DNA from: Citrifermentans bemidjiense Bem
GTDB lineage: Bacteria; Desulfobacterota; Desulfuromonadia; Geobacterales; Geobacteraceae
NCBI RefSeq assembly: GCF_000020725.1
Contig: NC_011146.1
Location: 3,161,501-3,225,500, forward strand
DNA: 64,000 nt
Direction of reading: 5' to 3'
The notes below the pieces were generated by a model. It ran no database searches. It was not told the origin of the DNA and saw nothing but the letters and a program-made list of their open reading frames with translations. Positions 1-8,743 of this stretch are shown here, piece after piece. Within the stretch, counting starts at the first letter, position 1; every line of letters starts with the position of its first letter. The translations under genes and the position numbers were made by a program.

Positions 1-12
1 GCGGCCGGGCTG

Positions 13-789
13 CTACAGGAGCACCCGGGTCAGGATGTAGTCCGCGACCAGGATCAGCATGAACGACAGCACGACGGACCTGGTGGTGGACTGGCCGATG
101 CCACGGGCGCCGCCGGAAGTGCTGAAACCGACGTAGCAGGAAACCAGGGCGATGATGGAGCCGAAGGCGACCGACTTGGTGAGGCCGATCCCGATCTCCT
201 TGATCTTCAGCGCATCGGTGAGGCTGTCGTAGTAGGTCGCGTAGGAAACGAAGATCTGGGGGTGCAGGTTGCTGATCAGCGCTCCCCCGATGATCCCGAT
301 CACATCCGAGTAGATCACCAGCGCCGGAACGCAGACGATGCAGGCGATGAAACGGGGCATGGCGAGGTAGCGGACCGGGTCGATGTCCAGCGTCTTCAGG
401 GCGTCGATCTCCTCGTAAACGGTCATGACCCCGAGTTCGGCGGCCATGGCGGAGCCGCAGCGCCCGGCGACCAGGAAGCTGGTCATGACCGGGCCGAGTT
501 CGCGCACCATGGAATGCCCGACGATGGCGCCGATGATGTTCTGCCCGCCGTATTTTTGCAGCTCGACCCCGGTCTGCAGCGCCAGCACCATGCCGACGAA
601 AAAGGCCATTACCGAGGCGACCGGGAGGGTGTCCCAGCCGATCACGGCCATCTGGGTCAGGATGCTCTGCACGTTGCGCGGCGCCTCGCGCAGGAAGTAG
701 AGTATCTTTCCCTGGAGGATGACCATCTCCCCCAGCACCTGGTTGAAATAAAGCACCCGTTTGCCGAGCGGTTCCAGAAATTGCGTCAC
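13..789 (-). CDS. mlaE: MlaE-type ABC transporter permease
   Basis: This is an inner-membrane permease of the MlaE family, the membrane part of the Mla/Ttg2 ABC system that moves phospholipids between the inner and outer membranes. The 258-residue protein has about five hydrophobic segments and the family core with the stretch RELGPVMTSFLVAGR near residues 96-110, followed by an acidic region (YEEIDAL, about 125-131). It starts with GTG, overlapping the TGA stop of the upstream gene in a GTGA arrangement, so the two are probably translationally coupled. The partner ATPase and MCE-domain genes would lie to the left, outside the window. The family call is firm; the transported substrate is inferred from the family. 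Confidence 0.93.
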   Translation of the reverse strand: MTQFLEPLGKRVLYFNQVLGEMVILQGKILYFLREAPRNVQSILTQMAVIGWDTLPVASVMAFFVGMVLALQTGVELQKYGGQNIIGAIVGHSMVRELGPVMTSFLVAGRCGSAMAAELGVMTVYEEIDALKTLDIDPVRYLAMPRFIACIVCVPALVIYSDVIGIIGGALISNLHPQIFVSYATYYDSLTDALKIKEIGIGLTKSVAFGSIIALVSCYVGFSTSGGARGIGQSTTRSVVLSFMLILVADYILTRVLL

Positions 790-2258
790 TTATGCCCCCA
801 TTTGAGGCCGAAGGGGAGCCACAAAAGGCTCAGGTCCTCTTCTTCGCCGTTGCGCTTCAGGCTGATCAGCCCCTTCAACAGTTTGAGCTCCCGCTCTGAC
901 TTGGTGTTGCGGTAGGAGATGAGCGGGAAGAGCTCATAGGCCAGCTCGTCGCCGCGCCTTTCATGCCAGTACAGGTTCCAGAAAAGCGTGGAGGCCGAGT
1001 TCCCGGCCTGGTCCCAGCGGCGCTGGTAGATGCGCCACAAAGGCGCCCAGTTCTTCTCGATCCCTTCCTTGTCTAGTATGGATTCCACCGGTGCCGGAAG
1101 CGAGACGGAGGAGACCCCGTCGGTGGTCCTTTTGTAAAGGAAAAGGGGCCAAACCGCGGTGCGCTGCCTGTCCTGGCCGTCCTTGGGCCAGTACTCGTGG
1201 TTGCTCCGGTACAAGAAGAAGAGCACGCGGTCGATCTCCTGACGGAAGATATCGGATTTGATCTCCTCGTGCTTGTAGATGGGCCAGAAGTACCAGCTTT
1301 TCTCCCACTCGGGACGCGTTTCGTGCGAATAGAAGGGAAGGTAGGAGTCCTTGCTCCTGTTTTCGCCTCGCACCGTGCCGACCAGGGGCCAGAGGTAATT
1401 GACCTCCTCGTACTTCTTCTCGCGGTTCTCCGTATAGCCGAAGAAGGGCCAGAGGTAGGTGCGCGAGGTCATCATAGGCGAATCGGTCGAGGCGTAGAGG
1501 GGGAAGAAGGTCTTTTTCTGCGTCGGGTTGTCCGTATCTAGCCCCGACTTCTCGGACAGGTAGAAAGGCCAGAGCACGAAGCGCTTCTGGTACACCCCTT
1601 CTTTTTGCGACTGGCCGTAGAGCGGGAACACCTCGAAGCCGTCTTCCTTATCCCCTTTTGTACTGGAGAAGATAGGCCAGAGGTAGTGCTTGGTGGTGGT
1701 CCCTTTTTTCACCGCCGAACCGTAAAGCGGAAACAGGACGAAGTGGTACTCGTCGCGCCAGAAGCGCTCGTACGTGTCGCCGTAGAAGGGGAAGAAGGCG
1801 CGGTAAGGGCCGTACTTGGCAGACGTTCCGGAGACGTAGAAGGGGAAAAGCATGGTCGACTTTTCCTGTTCCGCCCCCTCCTGTTTCCGGTAGGTGGTCT
1901 TGCGGAAGAGCTGCAGCGCCGTCGAGGTGTCTGACTCGGGGGTACTCTCGTGGTACGCCAGTGGGTAAAGGTAATAGGTGGAGTCCGACTTCTCCGTCGT
2001 ATGGCTGCTGGTGTAGAAGAAGGGACGTATGGCGAAGTCGGTGTCTTCCCCCTTTTTCTGGTACTTCACGATGGGACCCAGAAGCGAGAGGTTGCTGAAA
2101 CCTTCAGCCGGGCTTTCCCGGTAGTCCACGAGCGGCCAAAGGGTAAAGATGGTACCTTTGCCCCGCTCGACCGCACCATCCCCCTCGCCGGCACTGCTTG
2201 AGCCTGCAAAGGCAAGCATCAACAAGGATGCCGTTATGAACTTCCTGAGAACTGGCAT
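786..2258 (-). CDS. Exported protein of unknown function with repeated LWP(L/F)F / FPLY motifs
   Basis: I do not recognise a named family. The 490-residue product begins with a signal peptide (hydrophobic core about 8-20, then SSSAG). The mature part is a series of roughly 12-15 short repeats centred on aromatic strands such as LWPLV, LFPFY, FFPLY, LWPIF and FPLYG, separated by charged, often KEG- or RGE-containing linkers. This spacing of aromatic beta strands suggests a beta-rich envelope protein, possibly a beta-propeller or barrel, but that is inference. An AGAGG-type ribosome site precedes the ATG. It overlaps the MlaE-type permease gene by 3 nt (GTGA), which points to an envelope or lipid-transport role. 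Confidence 0.75.
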   Translation of the reverse strand: MPVLRKFITASLLMLAFAGSSSAGEGDGAVERGKGTIFTLWPLVDYRESPAEGFSNLSLLGPIVKYQKKGEDTDFAIRPFFYTSSHTTEKSDSTYYLYPLAYHESTPESDTSTALQLFRKTTYRKQEGAEQEKSTMLFPFYVSGTSAKYGPYRAFFPFYGDTYERFWRDEYHFVLFPLYGSAVKKGTTTKHYLWPIFSSTKGDKEDGFEVFPLYGQSQKEGVYQKRFVLWPFYLSEKSGLDTDNPTQKKTFFPLYASTDSPMMTSRTYLWPFFGYTENREKKYEEVNYLWPLVGTVRGENRSKDSYLPFYSHETRPEWEKSWYFWPIYKHEEIKSDIFRQEIDRVLFFLYRSNHEYWPKDGQDRQRTAVWPLFLYKRTTDGVSSVSLPAPVESILDKEGIEKNWAPLWRIYQRRWDQAGNSASTLFWNLYWHERRGDELAYELFPLISYRNTKSERELKLLKGLISLKRNGEEEDLSLLWLPFGLKWGHK

Positions 2259-2421
2259 GAACCTCTTCTAGTAACCTTTCGTTAAAGGGACAGCACCGGA
2301 TAGTAACTGCTGCCGTCGCGCCTAGTCAACCAAAATATATGGTGGCCGCCCCGCTGACAGCAGCACACCTTGAATGGTGATTATGTCAACAAAGTCGCGA
2401 CTGTCAATCAAGGACGACAGG

Positions 2422-2468
2422 AAAACAATGAGGCAGGAAACCGTCGGGTCTCCTGCCTCATTGTTTTT
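2422..2468 (-). terminator. Intrinsic terminator after leuD
   Basis: A near-perfect hairpin has a 17-bp stem (arms 2422-2438 and 2451-2467) with a 12-nt loop and A/T runs on both outer sides. It lies 23 nt past the leuD stop and would end the leuCD transcript. The T/A tracts would let it work in either direction. Nothing else is seen between 2259 and 2421. Confidence 0.85.
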
Positions 2469-2490
2469 GGACGCTGTTAGTGCCCTGCTG

Positions 2491-3018
2491 CTAGTATTTG
2501 CTGTCGGCGTAATCCACCCAGCCGCCGGCCAGAACCAGAGCTTTGTCAAAGGGAGAGATCTCGAACTGCATAGACTCCTGACGCCCGCCCCCCTTGATAG
2601 TGAGAGTGCCGTTTTCCACGTCTACGTCCACGGTGGCGTCTGCTGCGCCGGCAAAGCCGAAGAGGCGGTCGATCTGCTCAGCTGAGAGTTCGATGGCCAC
2701 CATGCCGCAGTTGAACATGTTCTGCCTGAAGATCCTGGCGAAGGACTGCGCCAGGACCACGTTGATGCCGTTCACCTCGAAGACCCAGGGTGCGTGCTCG
2801 CGGGAGGAGCCGCAGCCGAAGTTGGCGCGGGTCACCACGACGCCTGCGCCATAGGTCTTCTCAGACTTGGCGTCGAAGCCGGGGAGCTTCAGGTCTTCGA
2901 GCAGGTAGGGCTTCAGGTCTTCCTTGGTGATCTCCGTCAGGTATTTTGCCGGGATGATCTCGTCGGTGTTTATGTCGCTACGGTCCAGAAAGAGGGCCGG
3001 GCCGCCAAATTTTTTCAT
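2491..3018 (-). CDS. leuD: 3-isopropylmalate dehydratase small subunit
   Basis: This is the small (swivel-domain) subunit of isopropylmalate isomerase, which with LeuC converts 2-isopropylmalate to 3-isopropylmalate in leucine synthesis. It has 175 residues, the short bacterial/archaeal-type length. The swivel-domain signature GCGSSREHAPW is at about residues 68-78 and the early NTDEIIPAKYL segment at about 17-27. An AGGAGATGAGAT ribosome site precedes the ATG. It lies 97 nt downstream of leuC on the same strand and is followed by a strong terminator, so the two form an operon. A homoaconitase-type or citraconate-type hydratase is possible from sequence alone, but the other leucine genes nearby favour leuD. 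Confidence 0.92.
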   Translation of the reverse strand: MKKFGGPALFLDRSDINTDEIIPAKYLTEITKEDLKPYLLEDLKLPGFDAKSEKTYGAGVVVTRANFGCGSSREHAPWVFEVNGINVVLAQSFARIFRQNMFNCGMVAIELSAEQIDRLFGFAGAADATVDVDVENGTLTIKGGGRQESMQFEISPFDKALVLAGGWVDYADSKY

Positions 3019-3081
3019 ATCTCATCTCCTGAAAGTCGAAGTTCGCATCATGAGTAACGCTGCCGGTAACGGTTGGGCGTT

Positions 3082-3120
3082 CATCGTCAATTGTCAATTA
3101 TCAATTGTCAATTGGTTACA
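3082..3120. repeat. TCAATTG-type short repeat after the leuC stop
   Basis: A run of overlapping TCAATTGTCAATT units directly abuts the leuC stop codon. The same units occur beside ilvN (about 12929-12957) and ilvB (about 13084-13118), so this is a dispersed repeat. No function can be seen. Confidence 0.7.
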
Positions 3121-4399
3121 AGTAGTTGCGCGGATCGGCGATCTTACCCTCGATGGCGGAGGCAGCTGCCGTCGCCGGAGAGAGGAGATGCACCATCCCC
3201 CCCTTGCCCATCCTCCCCATGAAGTTGCGGTTGGTGGTGGAGGCGCAGACTTCGCCTTCGGCGAGGACGCCGTTACTCATGCCGAGGCAGGCGCCGCAGG
3301 TCGGGTTGGTGACGCAGAAGCCTGCGTCCATGAAGATCTGGATCAGCCCTTCGGCAACCGCATCCTTGTAGATCTGCGGCGTTGCCGGAGAAAGGATGGC
3401 GCGCACGTGGGAGGCGATCTTCTTCCCCTTGAGGATCTGGGCTGCAACCCTGAGGTCTTCCAGCCGGCCGTTGGTGCAAGATCCGAGGTAAACCTGGTCC
3501 ACCTGGGTGCCGGCCATCTCGGTCACGCTCTTCACCTGGTCCGGCTTGTAGCCGAAGGTGCAAAGCGGGGCGAGGTCGGAAAGATCGAGATCGATCACCT
3601 GCTCGTAAGCGGCGTCGGCGTCCGAGCACCAGACGCTGTAGGCGGCAAGCGCCTCTTCCTTCGATCCGAACGATCCGGAGATGAAGGGCCAGAGGTAATC
3701 GACGGTGACCTGGTCCGGCATGCAGATGCCGGAGGTGCCCCCCGCCTCGATCGCCATGTTGCAAAGCGTCATCCTCGACTCCATGGTCATCTGGGCCACG
3801 ACCGGCCCGCCGAACTCGATGACGCGGTCGGTGGCGCCGTTAACACCCAGGTGCCCGATCACGCGCAGGATGGCGTCCTTGGCGAAAACCCCTTTGGGGA
3901 GGGTGCCGTTCAGGTTGACGCGGATGGTCTTGGGCTCGCGGAAGGCGCAGACCCCCTTGAGGATCCCTACTTCGAGGTCGGTGGTGCCGACGCCGGCGGC
4001 GAAGGCCCCGAAGGCGCCGTGGGTGCAGGTGTGGGAGTCGCCCATGATCACCGTGTTACCCGGGCGGATGAAACCCTTCTCCGGGAAGAGCGCGTGGCAG
4101 ACGCCGTTGGCCCCGATGTCGAAGAAGTCCTTGATGTCGTGCCGCCTGGCCCAGTCGCGCAGCATCTTCGCCTGGGTGGCGGTCTTGCTGTCCTTGCTCG
4201 GCGTTACGTGGTCGATGACCGCCTTGATCTTGGTGGGGTCGAAAACCCTGTCTTTACCGCGCGCCATCAGATCGGCGATGGCGATCGGGGTCGTGATCTC
4301 GTGGCACATCACGACGTCGATGCTGAGCACCTTGGTGCCAGCAAAAGGCTCATCAACCAGATGGGCCGAAAATATTTTTTGAGCCGTAGTCATACCCAT
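3116..4399 (-). CDS. leuC: 3-isopropylmalate dehydratase large subunit
   Basis: This aconitase-superfamily subunit carries the 4Fe-4S cluster of isopropylmalate isomerase. The product is 427 residues from the chosen start. Seen motifs include the substrate/metal region GDSHTCTHGAFGAF, and cysteines in GSCTNGR and PTCGACLG that would ligate the cluster. I chose the ATG at 4399 because AAGGAAG lies just upstream; a further in-frame ATG at 4450 has no ribosome site. It is the first gene of a leuCD operon. The upstream region to 4450 is AT-rich and divergent to the LOG-family gene, so the promoter should lie there, but I could not choose a clear one. Confidence 0.93.
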   Translation of the reverse strand: MGMTTAQKIFSAHLVDEPFAGTKVLSIDVVMCHEITTPIAIADLMARGKDRVFDPTKIKAVIDHVTPSKDSKTATQAKMLRDWARRHDIKDFFDIGANGVCHALFPEKGFIRPGNTVIMGDSHTCTHGAFGAFAAGVGTTDLEVGILKGVCAFREPKTIRVNLNGTLPKGVFAKDAILRVIGHLGVNGATDRVIEFGGPVVAQMTMESRMTLCNMAIEAGGTSGICMPDQVTVDYLWPFISGSFGSKEEALAAYSVWCSDADAAYEQVIDLDLSDLAPLCTFGYKPDQVKSVTEMAGTQVDQVYLGSCTNGRLEDLRVAAQILKGKKIASHVRAILSPATPQIYKDAVAEGLIQIFMDAGFCVTNPTCGACLGMSNGVLAEGEVCASTTNRNFMGRMGKGGMVHLLSPATAAASAIEGKIADPRNYL

Positions 4400-4503
4400 A
4401 AATAGCGCTTCCTTTTGCGATTGGATTGGAGGTTTTACCAATCGCCACAATAATAAAATATGCCCTACAAATCAAACTAATAATTGTTCAATGTTATTAA
4501 ACA

Positions 4504-4532
4504 TTTGCCCTCAGGATTCACCGTGCTATAAT
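4504..4532 (+). promoter_or_regulatory. Predicted sigma-70 promoter of the LOG-family gene
   Basis: A perfect TATAAT (4527-4532) lies 17 nt after TTTGCC (4504-4509). This would give a transcript start near 4539, about 24 nt ahead of the ATG at 4563. The -35 box is weak. Read by eye only. Confidence 0.5.
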
Positions 4533-4562
4533 GGCCGCCTCATTCCAACAGGGAGCGCCCTC

Positions 4563-5591
4563 ATGCAACTGCGTTTTAACAGAACAAACGATGAAATCGA
4601 CCAGATGATCGACCAATTGATGGAGAAAGCCGGAGGGGTGCACCACCCGGACCTGGCACGCGAGATGATCATCTCCGCACTCAAGGCGGGGCAGGATACC
4701 GACTATTTGGCCGACCTCAAACTTCTGAGCAACACCATGAAGGAGATGCGCTACACCACGAAGATCTTCGCCCCCTACCGGCATAAGAAGAAGGTGACCA
4801 TCTTCGGTTCAGCCCGGACCAACCCCGAAGAGCCTATGTACAAGAAGTGCATCGACTTCGCCGCCCTTTTGGCGGACAAGGGGTACATGATCATCACCGG
4901 CGGCGGCGGCGGGATCATGCAAGCCGGAAACGAAGGAGCCGGCAGCGAATCATCCTTTGCCGCCAACATACGGCTACCGTTCGAGCAGTCCGCAAACCCG
5001 GTCATGCTTAAGAACCCGCGACTCATTACCTATAAATACTTCTTCAACCGCAAGGTGGCCTTCGTGAAAGAATCCGACGCCATCGCGGTATTCCCGGGCG
5101 GCTTCGGTACGCTCGACGAGGCGATGGAGGTATTTACCCTGATCCAGACCGGGAAGACTTCGCCCAAACCGCTGGTTCTCGTAGACGACGAGGAAGGGTA
5201 CTGGGAACACTTCTTCAGGTTCATCAAAGAAAGACTGCTGGTTATGGGGTTCATCTCCGCAGAGGACTTCTCCATCTTCACCATCACCAAGAGCTATGAG
5301 GAAGCGGTCCAGGTCATCGAGGAGTTTTATACCAACTACCATTCTATGCGGTTCGTTAACGGCGAGCTCATCATCCGCCTAACGAAAATTTTGACTCCCG
5401 AGCAGATCGAGATGCTGGAGAACGAATTCCCCGAATTGAGATTAGACAACAGCCGCATCGAATTAATTAGCGCCCGGCCGGAGGAAGCTGACGAGCCGGA
5501 TCTCCTTGATTTGCCGAGGATAGCCTTCCACTTCCACCACCAGCACTACGGGCTGCTGATGGCCTTCATTAGGCGGCTTAACACCTTCTGA
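4563..5591 (+). CDS. LOG-family protein (TIGR00730-like, Rossmann-fold phosphoribohydrolase family)
   Basis: The product belongs to the LOG / lysine-decarboxylase-like family, whose characterised members hydrolyse nucleotide 5'-monophosphates such as cytokinin ribotides. Seen are the phosphate-binding segment GSARTNP (about 82-88), the glycine-rich GGGGGIMQAGNEGA and the family signature PGGFGTLDEAMEV (about 180-192). At 342 residues it is longer than the roughly 190-residue core family, with about 75 extra N-terminal residues and about 90 C-terminal residues. The ATG at 4563 is preceded by AGGGAG; an upstream in-frame ATG at 4491 lies ahead of the predicted promoter. The real substrate is unknown. 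It stands alone, divergent from leuCD. Confidence 0.85.
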   Translation: MQLRFNRTNDEIDQMIDQLMEKAGGVHHPDLAREMIISALKAGQDTDYLADLKLLSNTMKEMRYTTKIFAPYRHKKKVTIFGSARTNPEEPMYKKCIDFAALLADKGYMIITGGGGGIMQAGNEGAGSESSFAANIRLPFEQSANPVMLKNPRLITYKYFFNRKVAFVKESDAIAVFPGGFGTLDEAMEVFTLIQTGKTSPKPLVLVDDEEGYWEHFFRFIKERLLVMGFISAEDFSIFTITKSYEEAVQVIEEFYTNYHSMRFVNGELIIRLTKILTPEQIEMLENEFPELRLDNSRIELISARPEEADEPDLLDLPRIAFHFHHQHYGLLMAFIRRLNTF

Positions 5592-5629
5592 GAGGGCCAT
5601 CATAAAAAAAGTGTTCTGAAAATATTTTC

Positions 5630-5658
5630 TTGACAAGGTTATTATACGATGTTAATTT
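5630..5658 (+). promoter_or_regulatory. Predicted promoter and long leader of the cold-shock gene
   Basis: TTGACA (5630-5635) is followed after 17 nt by TAATTT (5653-5658). Transcription would start near 5665 and leave a leader of about 150 nt before the ATG. Long structured leaders are typical of cold-shock mRNAs. The match was found by eye. Confidence 0.65.
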
Positions 5659-5812
5659 TTATCCCAGCAGCTAGTTTCGGAAGTTGACAGCGTCGAAAAG
5701 CCAAAGGGATCCAACCACTTTGCGCCGTTTCCAGCCTAGAAACTCTCCGGAAATTGCAGCATCAAACGTAGATCCGGCAGAGTTCCGGAGGTAACAAAAA
5801 GGAGGCAGGAAA

Positions 5813-6019
5813 ATGGCACAGGGGAAAGTGAAATGGTTTAACGACGCAAAAGGATTCGGCTTCATCGAGCAGGATAACGGCGAGGACGTGTTCGTGCACT
5901 TCTCCGCTATCACAGGGGACGGCTTCAAGTCCCTGGCCGAAGGGGAGTCTGTTTCCTTCGACGTCACCAACGGGCCGAAGGGTCTGCAGGCTGCCAACGT
6001 TAAGAAACTCGGCGCCTAA
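5813..6019 (+). CDS. Cold-shock domain protein, CspA family
   Basis: This 68-residue protein is a single cold-shock (OB-fold) domain that binds single-stranded RNA or DNA and acts as an RNA chaperone in the cytoplasm. RNP1 (KGFGFIEQ, about 14-21) and RNP2 (VFVHF, about 27-31) are both intact, as is the N-terminal GKVKWFND. Length is exactly that of the family. A strong AAAGGAGGCAGG ribosome site precedes the ATG. It is monocistronic, with its own promoter, a long leader and an intrinsic terminator. Whether it is really cold-induced cannot be told from sequence. Confidence 0.97.
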   Translation: MAQGKVKWFNDAKGFGFIEQDNGEDVFVHFSAITGDGFKSLAEGESVSFDVTNGPKGLQAANVKKLGA

Positions 6020-6039
6020 CGTCGGCACAAATGCAAAAA

Positions 6040-6073
6040 AGCCCCGCCGGAGCGCTCCGGCGGGGCTTTTTTA
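6040..6073 (+). terminator. Intrinsic terminator of the cold-shock gene
   Basis: A GC-rich hairpin (stem AGCCCCGCCGGAGC / GCTCCGGCGGGGCT, 6040-6067) is followed by six T residues. It lies 20 nt past the stop codon. Confidence 0.95.
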
Positions 6074-6145
6074 TTTTTAAGAAGCATCCCCTCCCAGTTT
6101 GAACTCTGGACGCCCCCTTTAAGTACCCTCTCCCTCAAGGAAAGT

Positions 6146-6180
6146 CCCTCACCCCAACCCTCTCCCAAAGGGAGAGGGAG
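6146..6180. repeat. Short palindromic intergenic repeat (CCCTCTCCC / GGGAGAGGG type)
   Basis: The stretch contains CCCTCTCCC-AAA-GGGAGAGGG preceded by a CACCCCAACC arm. Related palindromes occur at about 25866-25904, 39897-39993, 44506-44652 and 62433-62578. It resembles REP-like dispersed elements. Confidence 0.75.
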
Positions 6181-6192
6181 AATTGATTTTAG

Positions 6193-8025
6193 TTACCGCC
6201 GCACCCGGACCAGGGCGAGCTTCCTCCGCCTCACCACCCCCGCTCCTCCCATCAGCAGCAGTACTGCCGCCAGCGCTCCCGCCGGGTGCTCGACCGACAG
6301 CACCACCGGCACCAGCATAACCCTCACCCCACCCTTCATCCATTCGTGCTCCGCGATGATCTCGGCGATCGGCGGGCTGAGCCGGTAATAGAGCGAGACG
6401 AAGAGCCGCCCCGGTGCGTTGGTGAGAAGATGGCGGTCCCGGAATTGTCTCAGCTCGGCGACCTTGGGATGCAGGTAACTCCCATATGCCGCGGTGGCGA
6501 TGAAGCAGCCGCCGCCGCTTGAGCCTCCCCCGCCCCCCGCCGAAGCAGCCACGGTCGGCTCGGAGACATTCAAGGAGCTCCCGTCAGTGCTGAAATTGGC
6601 CTGGTGGTTGTCGACGTCGGTGGTATTGGCCACAAGCAGCACCACCTCGTCGCTGGCAGGGTTGAGCGCGTTGAAACCTATTACCGAATAAGCGTTGCCG
6701 CCAGTGTCGGCACTTATTTCGCTCACCACCCCGCTTTCTTTCTTGAAGAGGGCGGTCTGGATGCCGCTGGTCTTGGTGATCCTCACGTTGAAGGTGGTGA
6801 TGACCGGCGAGGGAACGAACCGGTAAAAGGCAAAGGTATACCGCGGCAGGGTGACCGACGGCCTATCGGTGGAACTGATGTTGACCGGATAGGAGGAGTA
6901 CGTAGCCGCGACAGCATGGAGCGGGATCATACTTATGTCAGGTATGTGGGTATTCCAGTCTCTGGTGTAGACCTTCTTGGCAAAACCCAGGAAATCGGCG
7001 CTGAGGCTGCTGCTGTAAGAGGTTGAGAGCACCGAGTCCAGCACCGGCCCCATCTGAATGTCCCCGTCGCTGGTGGTCGGACTGCTGGAAGGCTGCAGCG
7101 TGGCCAGCTTCTCCCACGCGGCCTTTACCGCGCCGGCGCCATGGCGTTCGGCGAGGTACCGGTTGAAGATCCAGCGGCCGTACTCGGAATTCTGGTACAG
7201 ACCCATGTTGAGGGAGATGGTGCTTGCCAAGGGCAGGTACTTGGGAAGGTAGCTGTAACACTGGTTCACCGAGTCGTACACCTCATCCTCCATCCAGGTG
7301 GAGGTGACTTCGCCGTACCAGATATCGAAGTAGTAGTTATAGCCGAACTGGATGGCGTGATGAAACTCGTGGGCAGCCGTGATCTGCAGCATCTGATCGC
7401 TGCTGTATAAGCCATTGACAGTGAAGATATGGTCGCTGAAAGCCTTGTCAATCTCGATATAGCTCGGCACCGAGACTGCGGAGGCAGGCACGCTGTCGAA
7501 CTTGGTATAACCGTAGGCCTGCTCGGTTAGAAGGTCACGGAGATACACGTCGTATCTGCCGCTGACCGGAGGCGGGCGGTAACCCTTGGCGGTTACCTCG
7601 TCGGCATAGACGTATTCGAAAACCTGGGCCACGCGTTCGACCCAGTCCGGGATCCCGTTGGCGGGGGTGGTGTCGGTAAGCACGGGAGCATCGGAACCGG
7701 AGGTCGCGTAGTGGATGTTGAAGTGTCCGCCAGGGGAGACATAGACAGCCTCCGACGAGAGGACAGGCCTTGCGACGTATTTCGCCAGCGTCTTCTGGGT
7801 GGCGGGTTCCAGCGCCTTGAAGTCGCGCTTCAAGCTGCGATAGAGGCCGGTGCGGCAGCGCTCGGCAGGCCCGGTCTCAAGCCCCACCACCGCGCTCAAA
7901 GCCTTGGCCAACTGAGCCCGCTCCCCTAATTTCGAGAGGTAGTAGTCATCAAGCGGGGCTGCGGAAGCGGCGACCGGAATGAGCAGCAACATGAGTACAG
8001 CGCGCATCTTAGAGAAAAGAGCCAC
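6193..8025 (-). CDS. Exported putative zinc metalloprotease (MXAN_6640-like) with CFI-box C-terminal domain
   Basis: The 610-residue product has a signal peptide (hydrophobic core about 8-22, ending AASAAP). The middle has a zincin-like motif, [13 protein letters not shown], at about residues 215-227, consistent with a zinc peptidase. The C-terminal part begins with a glycine/serine linker and [16 protein letters not shown] (about 505-520), the CFI-box domain, which ends in a hydrophobic segment and an RRRK tail; such tails are thought to act in surface sorting or anchoring. It starts with GTG overlapping the upstream TAG by one base (AAGGATGG lies upstream), so the pair is coupled. Substrate and true activity are unknown. 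Confidence 0.8.
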   Translation of the reverse strand: MALFSKMRAVLMLLLIPVAASAAPLDDYYLSKLGERAQLAKALSAVVGLETGPAERCRTGLYRSLKRDFKALEPATQKTLAKYVARPVLSSEAVYVSPGGHFNIHYATSGSDAPVLTDTTPANGIPDWVERVAQVFEYVYADEVTAKGYRPPPVSGRYDVYLRDLLTEQAYGYTKFDSVPASAVSVPSYIEIDKAFSDHIFTVNGLYSSDQMLQITAAHEFHHAIQFGYNYYFDIWYGEVTSTWMEDEVYDSVNQCYSYLPKYLPLASTISLNMGLYQNSEYGRWIFNRYLAERHGAGAVKAAWEKLATLQPSSSPTTSDGDIQMGPVLDSVLSTSYSSSLSADFLGFAKKVYTRDWNTHIPDISMIPLHAVAATYSSYPVNISSTDRPSVTLPRYTFAFYRFVPSPVITTFNVRITKTSGIQTALFKKESGVVSEISADTGGNAYSVIGFNALNPASDEVVLLVANTTDVDNHQANFSTDGSSLNVSEPTVAASAGGGGGSSGGGCFIATAAYGSYLHPKVAELRQFRDRHLLTNAPGRLFVSLYYRLSPPIAEIIAEHEWMKGGVRVMLVPVVLSVEHPAGALAAVLLLMGGAGVVRRRKLALVRVRR

Positions 8026-8543
8026 TAGTCCACCATCCTTTTGCCCACGCGAAGCGGAGCAAATGTTGTACTGCCTTTTGTCACCTTGACCTCGACCGCG
8101 CCCCTGGCGCCGATCTTATAGCTGCCGGGAGGGAGTGCCGCCACGAAGTACCCGTTACTGTCGGTTTCGACCGTCGCAACCGGCTTGCCGCCGGCAGAGA
8201 TCTCGACCGGGATCAGCGGCACCGCGTCAAAACCGGAGCCGGTGCGAAGCTTTCCCCCGGACGACTGTACATAGCAGATACCCACAACCGCGCCGGTCCC
8301 GGCAGGAAGCGGTACCCCCCGGAGCGTTTCCGCCCGGGCCGTCACTATAGGCTGCACCCCGTCCTGGACCGCGATGAAGATTCCAGCCTCAGGCTTACTT
8401 GGGATGAACTGCCCGCCCTCGAAATGAAAGTAGGCCCACTGCCCGGCGGGTCGCCGCGCCAGAGCGCTGGCATCGAAGGAAAAGAGCATCACACTCAGGG
8501 TCAACAGCAATAACGAAGGAAATACTCTCATAGCAGGTACCAT
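8025..8543 (-). CDS. Small exported protein, possible carboxypeptidase-regulatory-like beta domain
   Basis: This product of about 170 residues has a signal peptide ([13 protein letters not shown], ending ASA). The C-terminal half includes [22 protein letters not shown], the pattern of carboxypeptidase-regulatory-like or transthyretin-type beta sandwiches (xxTDxxGxFxxxLPPGxYxIxA). I do not recognise a specific family for the whole protein. It is co-transcribed with, and overlaps by one base, the metalloprotease gene downstream, so it may be its partner, inhibitor or chaperone. A second in-frame ATG at 8531 is an equally possible start; neither has a strong ribosome site. Confidence 0.7.
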   Translation of the reverse strand: MVPAMRVFPSLLLLTLSVMLFSFDASALARRPAGQWAYFHFEGGQFIPSKPEAGIFIAVQDGVQPIVTARAETLRGVPLPAGTGAVVGICYVQSSGGKLRTGSGFDAVPLIPVEISAGGKPVATVETDSNGYFVAALPPGSYKIGARGAVEVKVTKGSTTFAPLRVGKRMVD

Positions 8544-8692
8544 TATGTATCGGGTGGCATGTCAAAATGGTTGAGAGAAAATGCTCCCTGGCAAGCCGAA
8601 GGGAAGCTGAAGACAAGGGAGCATTTTAAAAAGGGACATCGAAAAAACGCCTGTAGCATTACACAGGCAGCTGACAATTAACAACAAAAAAA

Positions 8693-8717
8693 GGAAGCCC
8701 CTGAGCGGGACTTCCTT
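8693..8717 (-). terminator. Intrinsic terminator after leuA
   Basis: On the minus strand, GGAAGTCCC and GGGGCTTCC form a hairpin followed by a run of seven T residues. It lies 27 nt past the leuA stop codon. Confidence 0.88.
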
Positions 8718-8743
8718 TCTTGTCTCTGCCTGTGTCTGCTATT

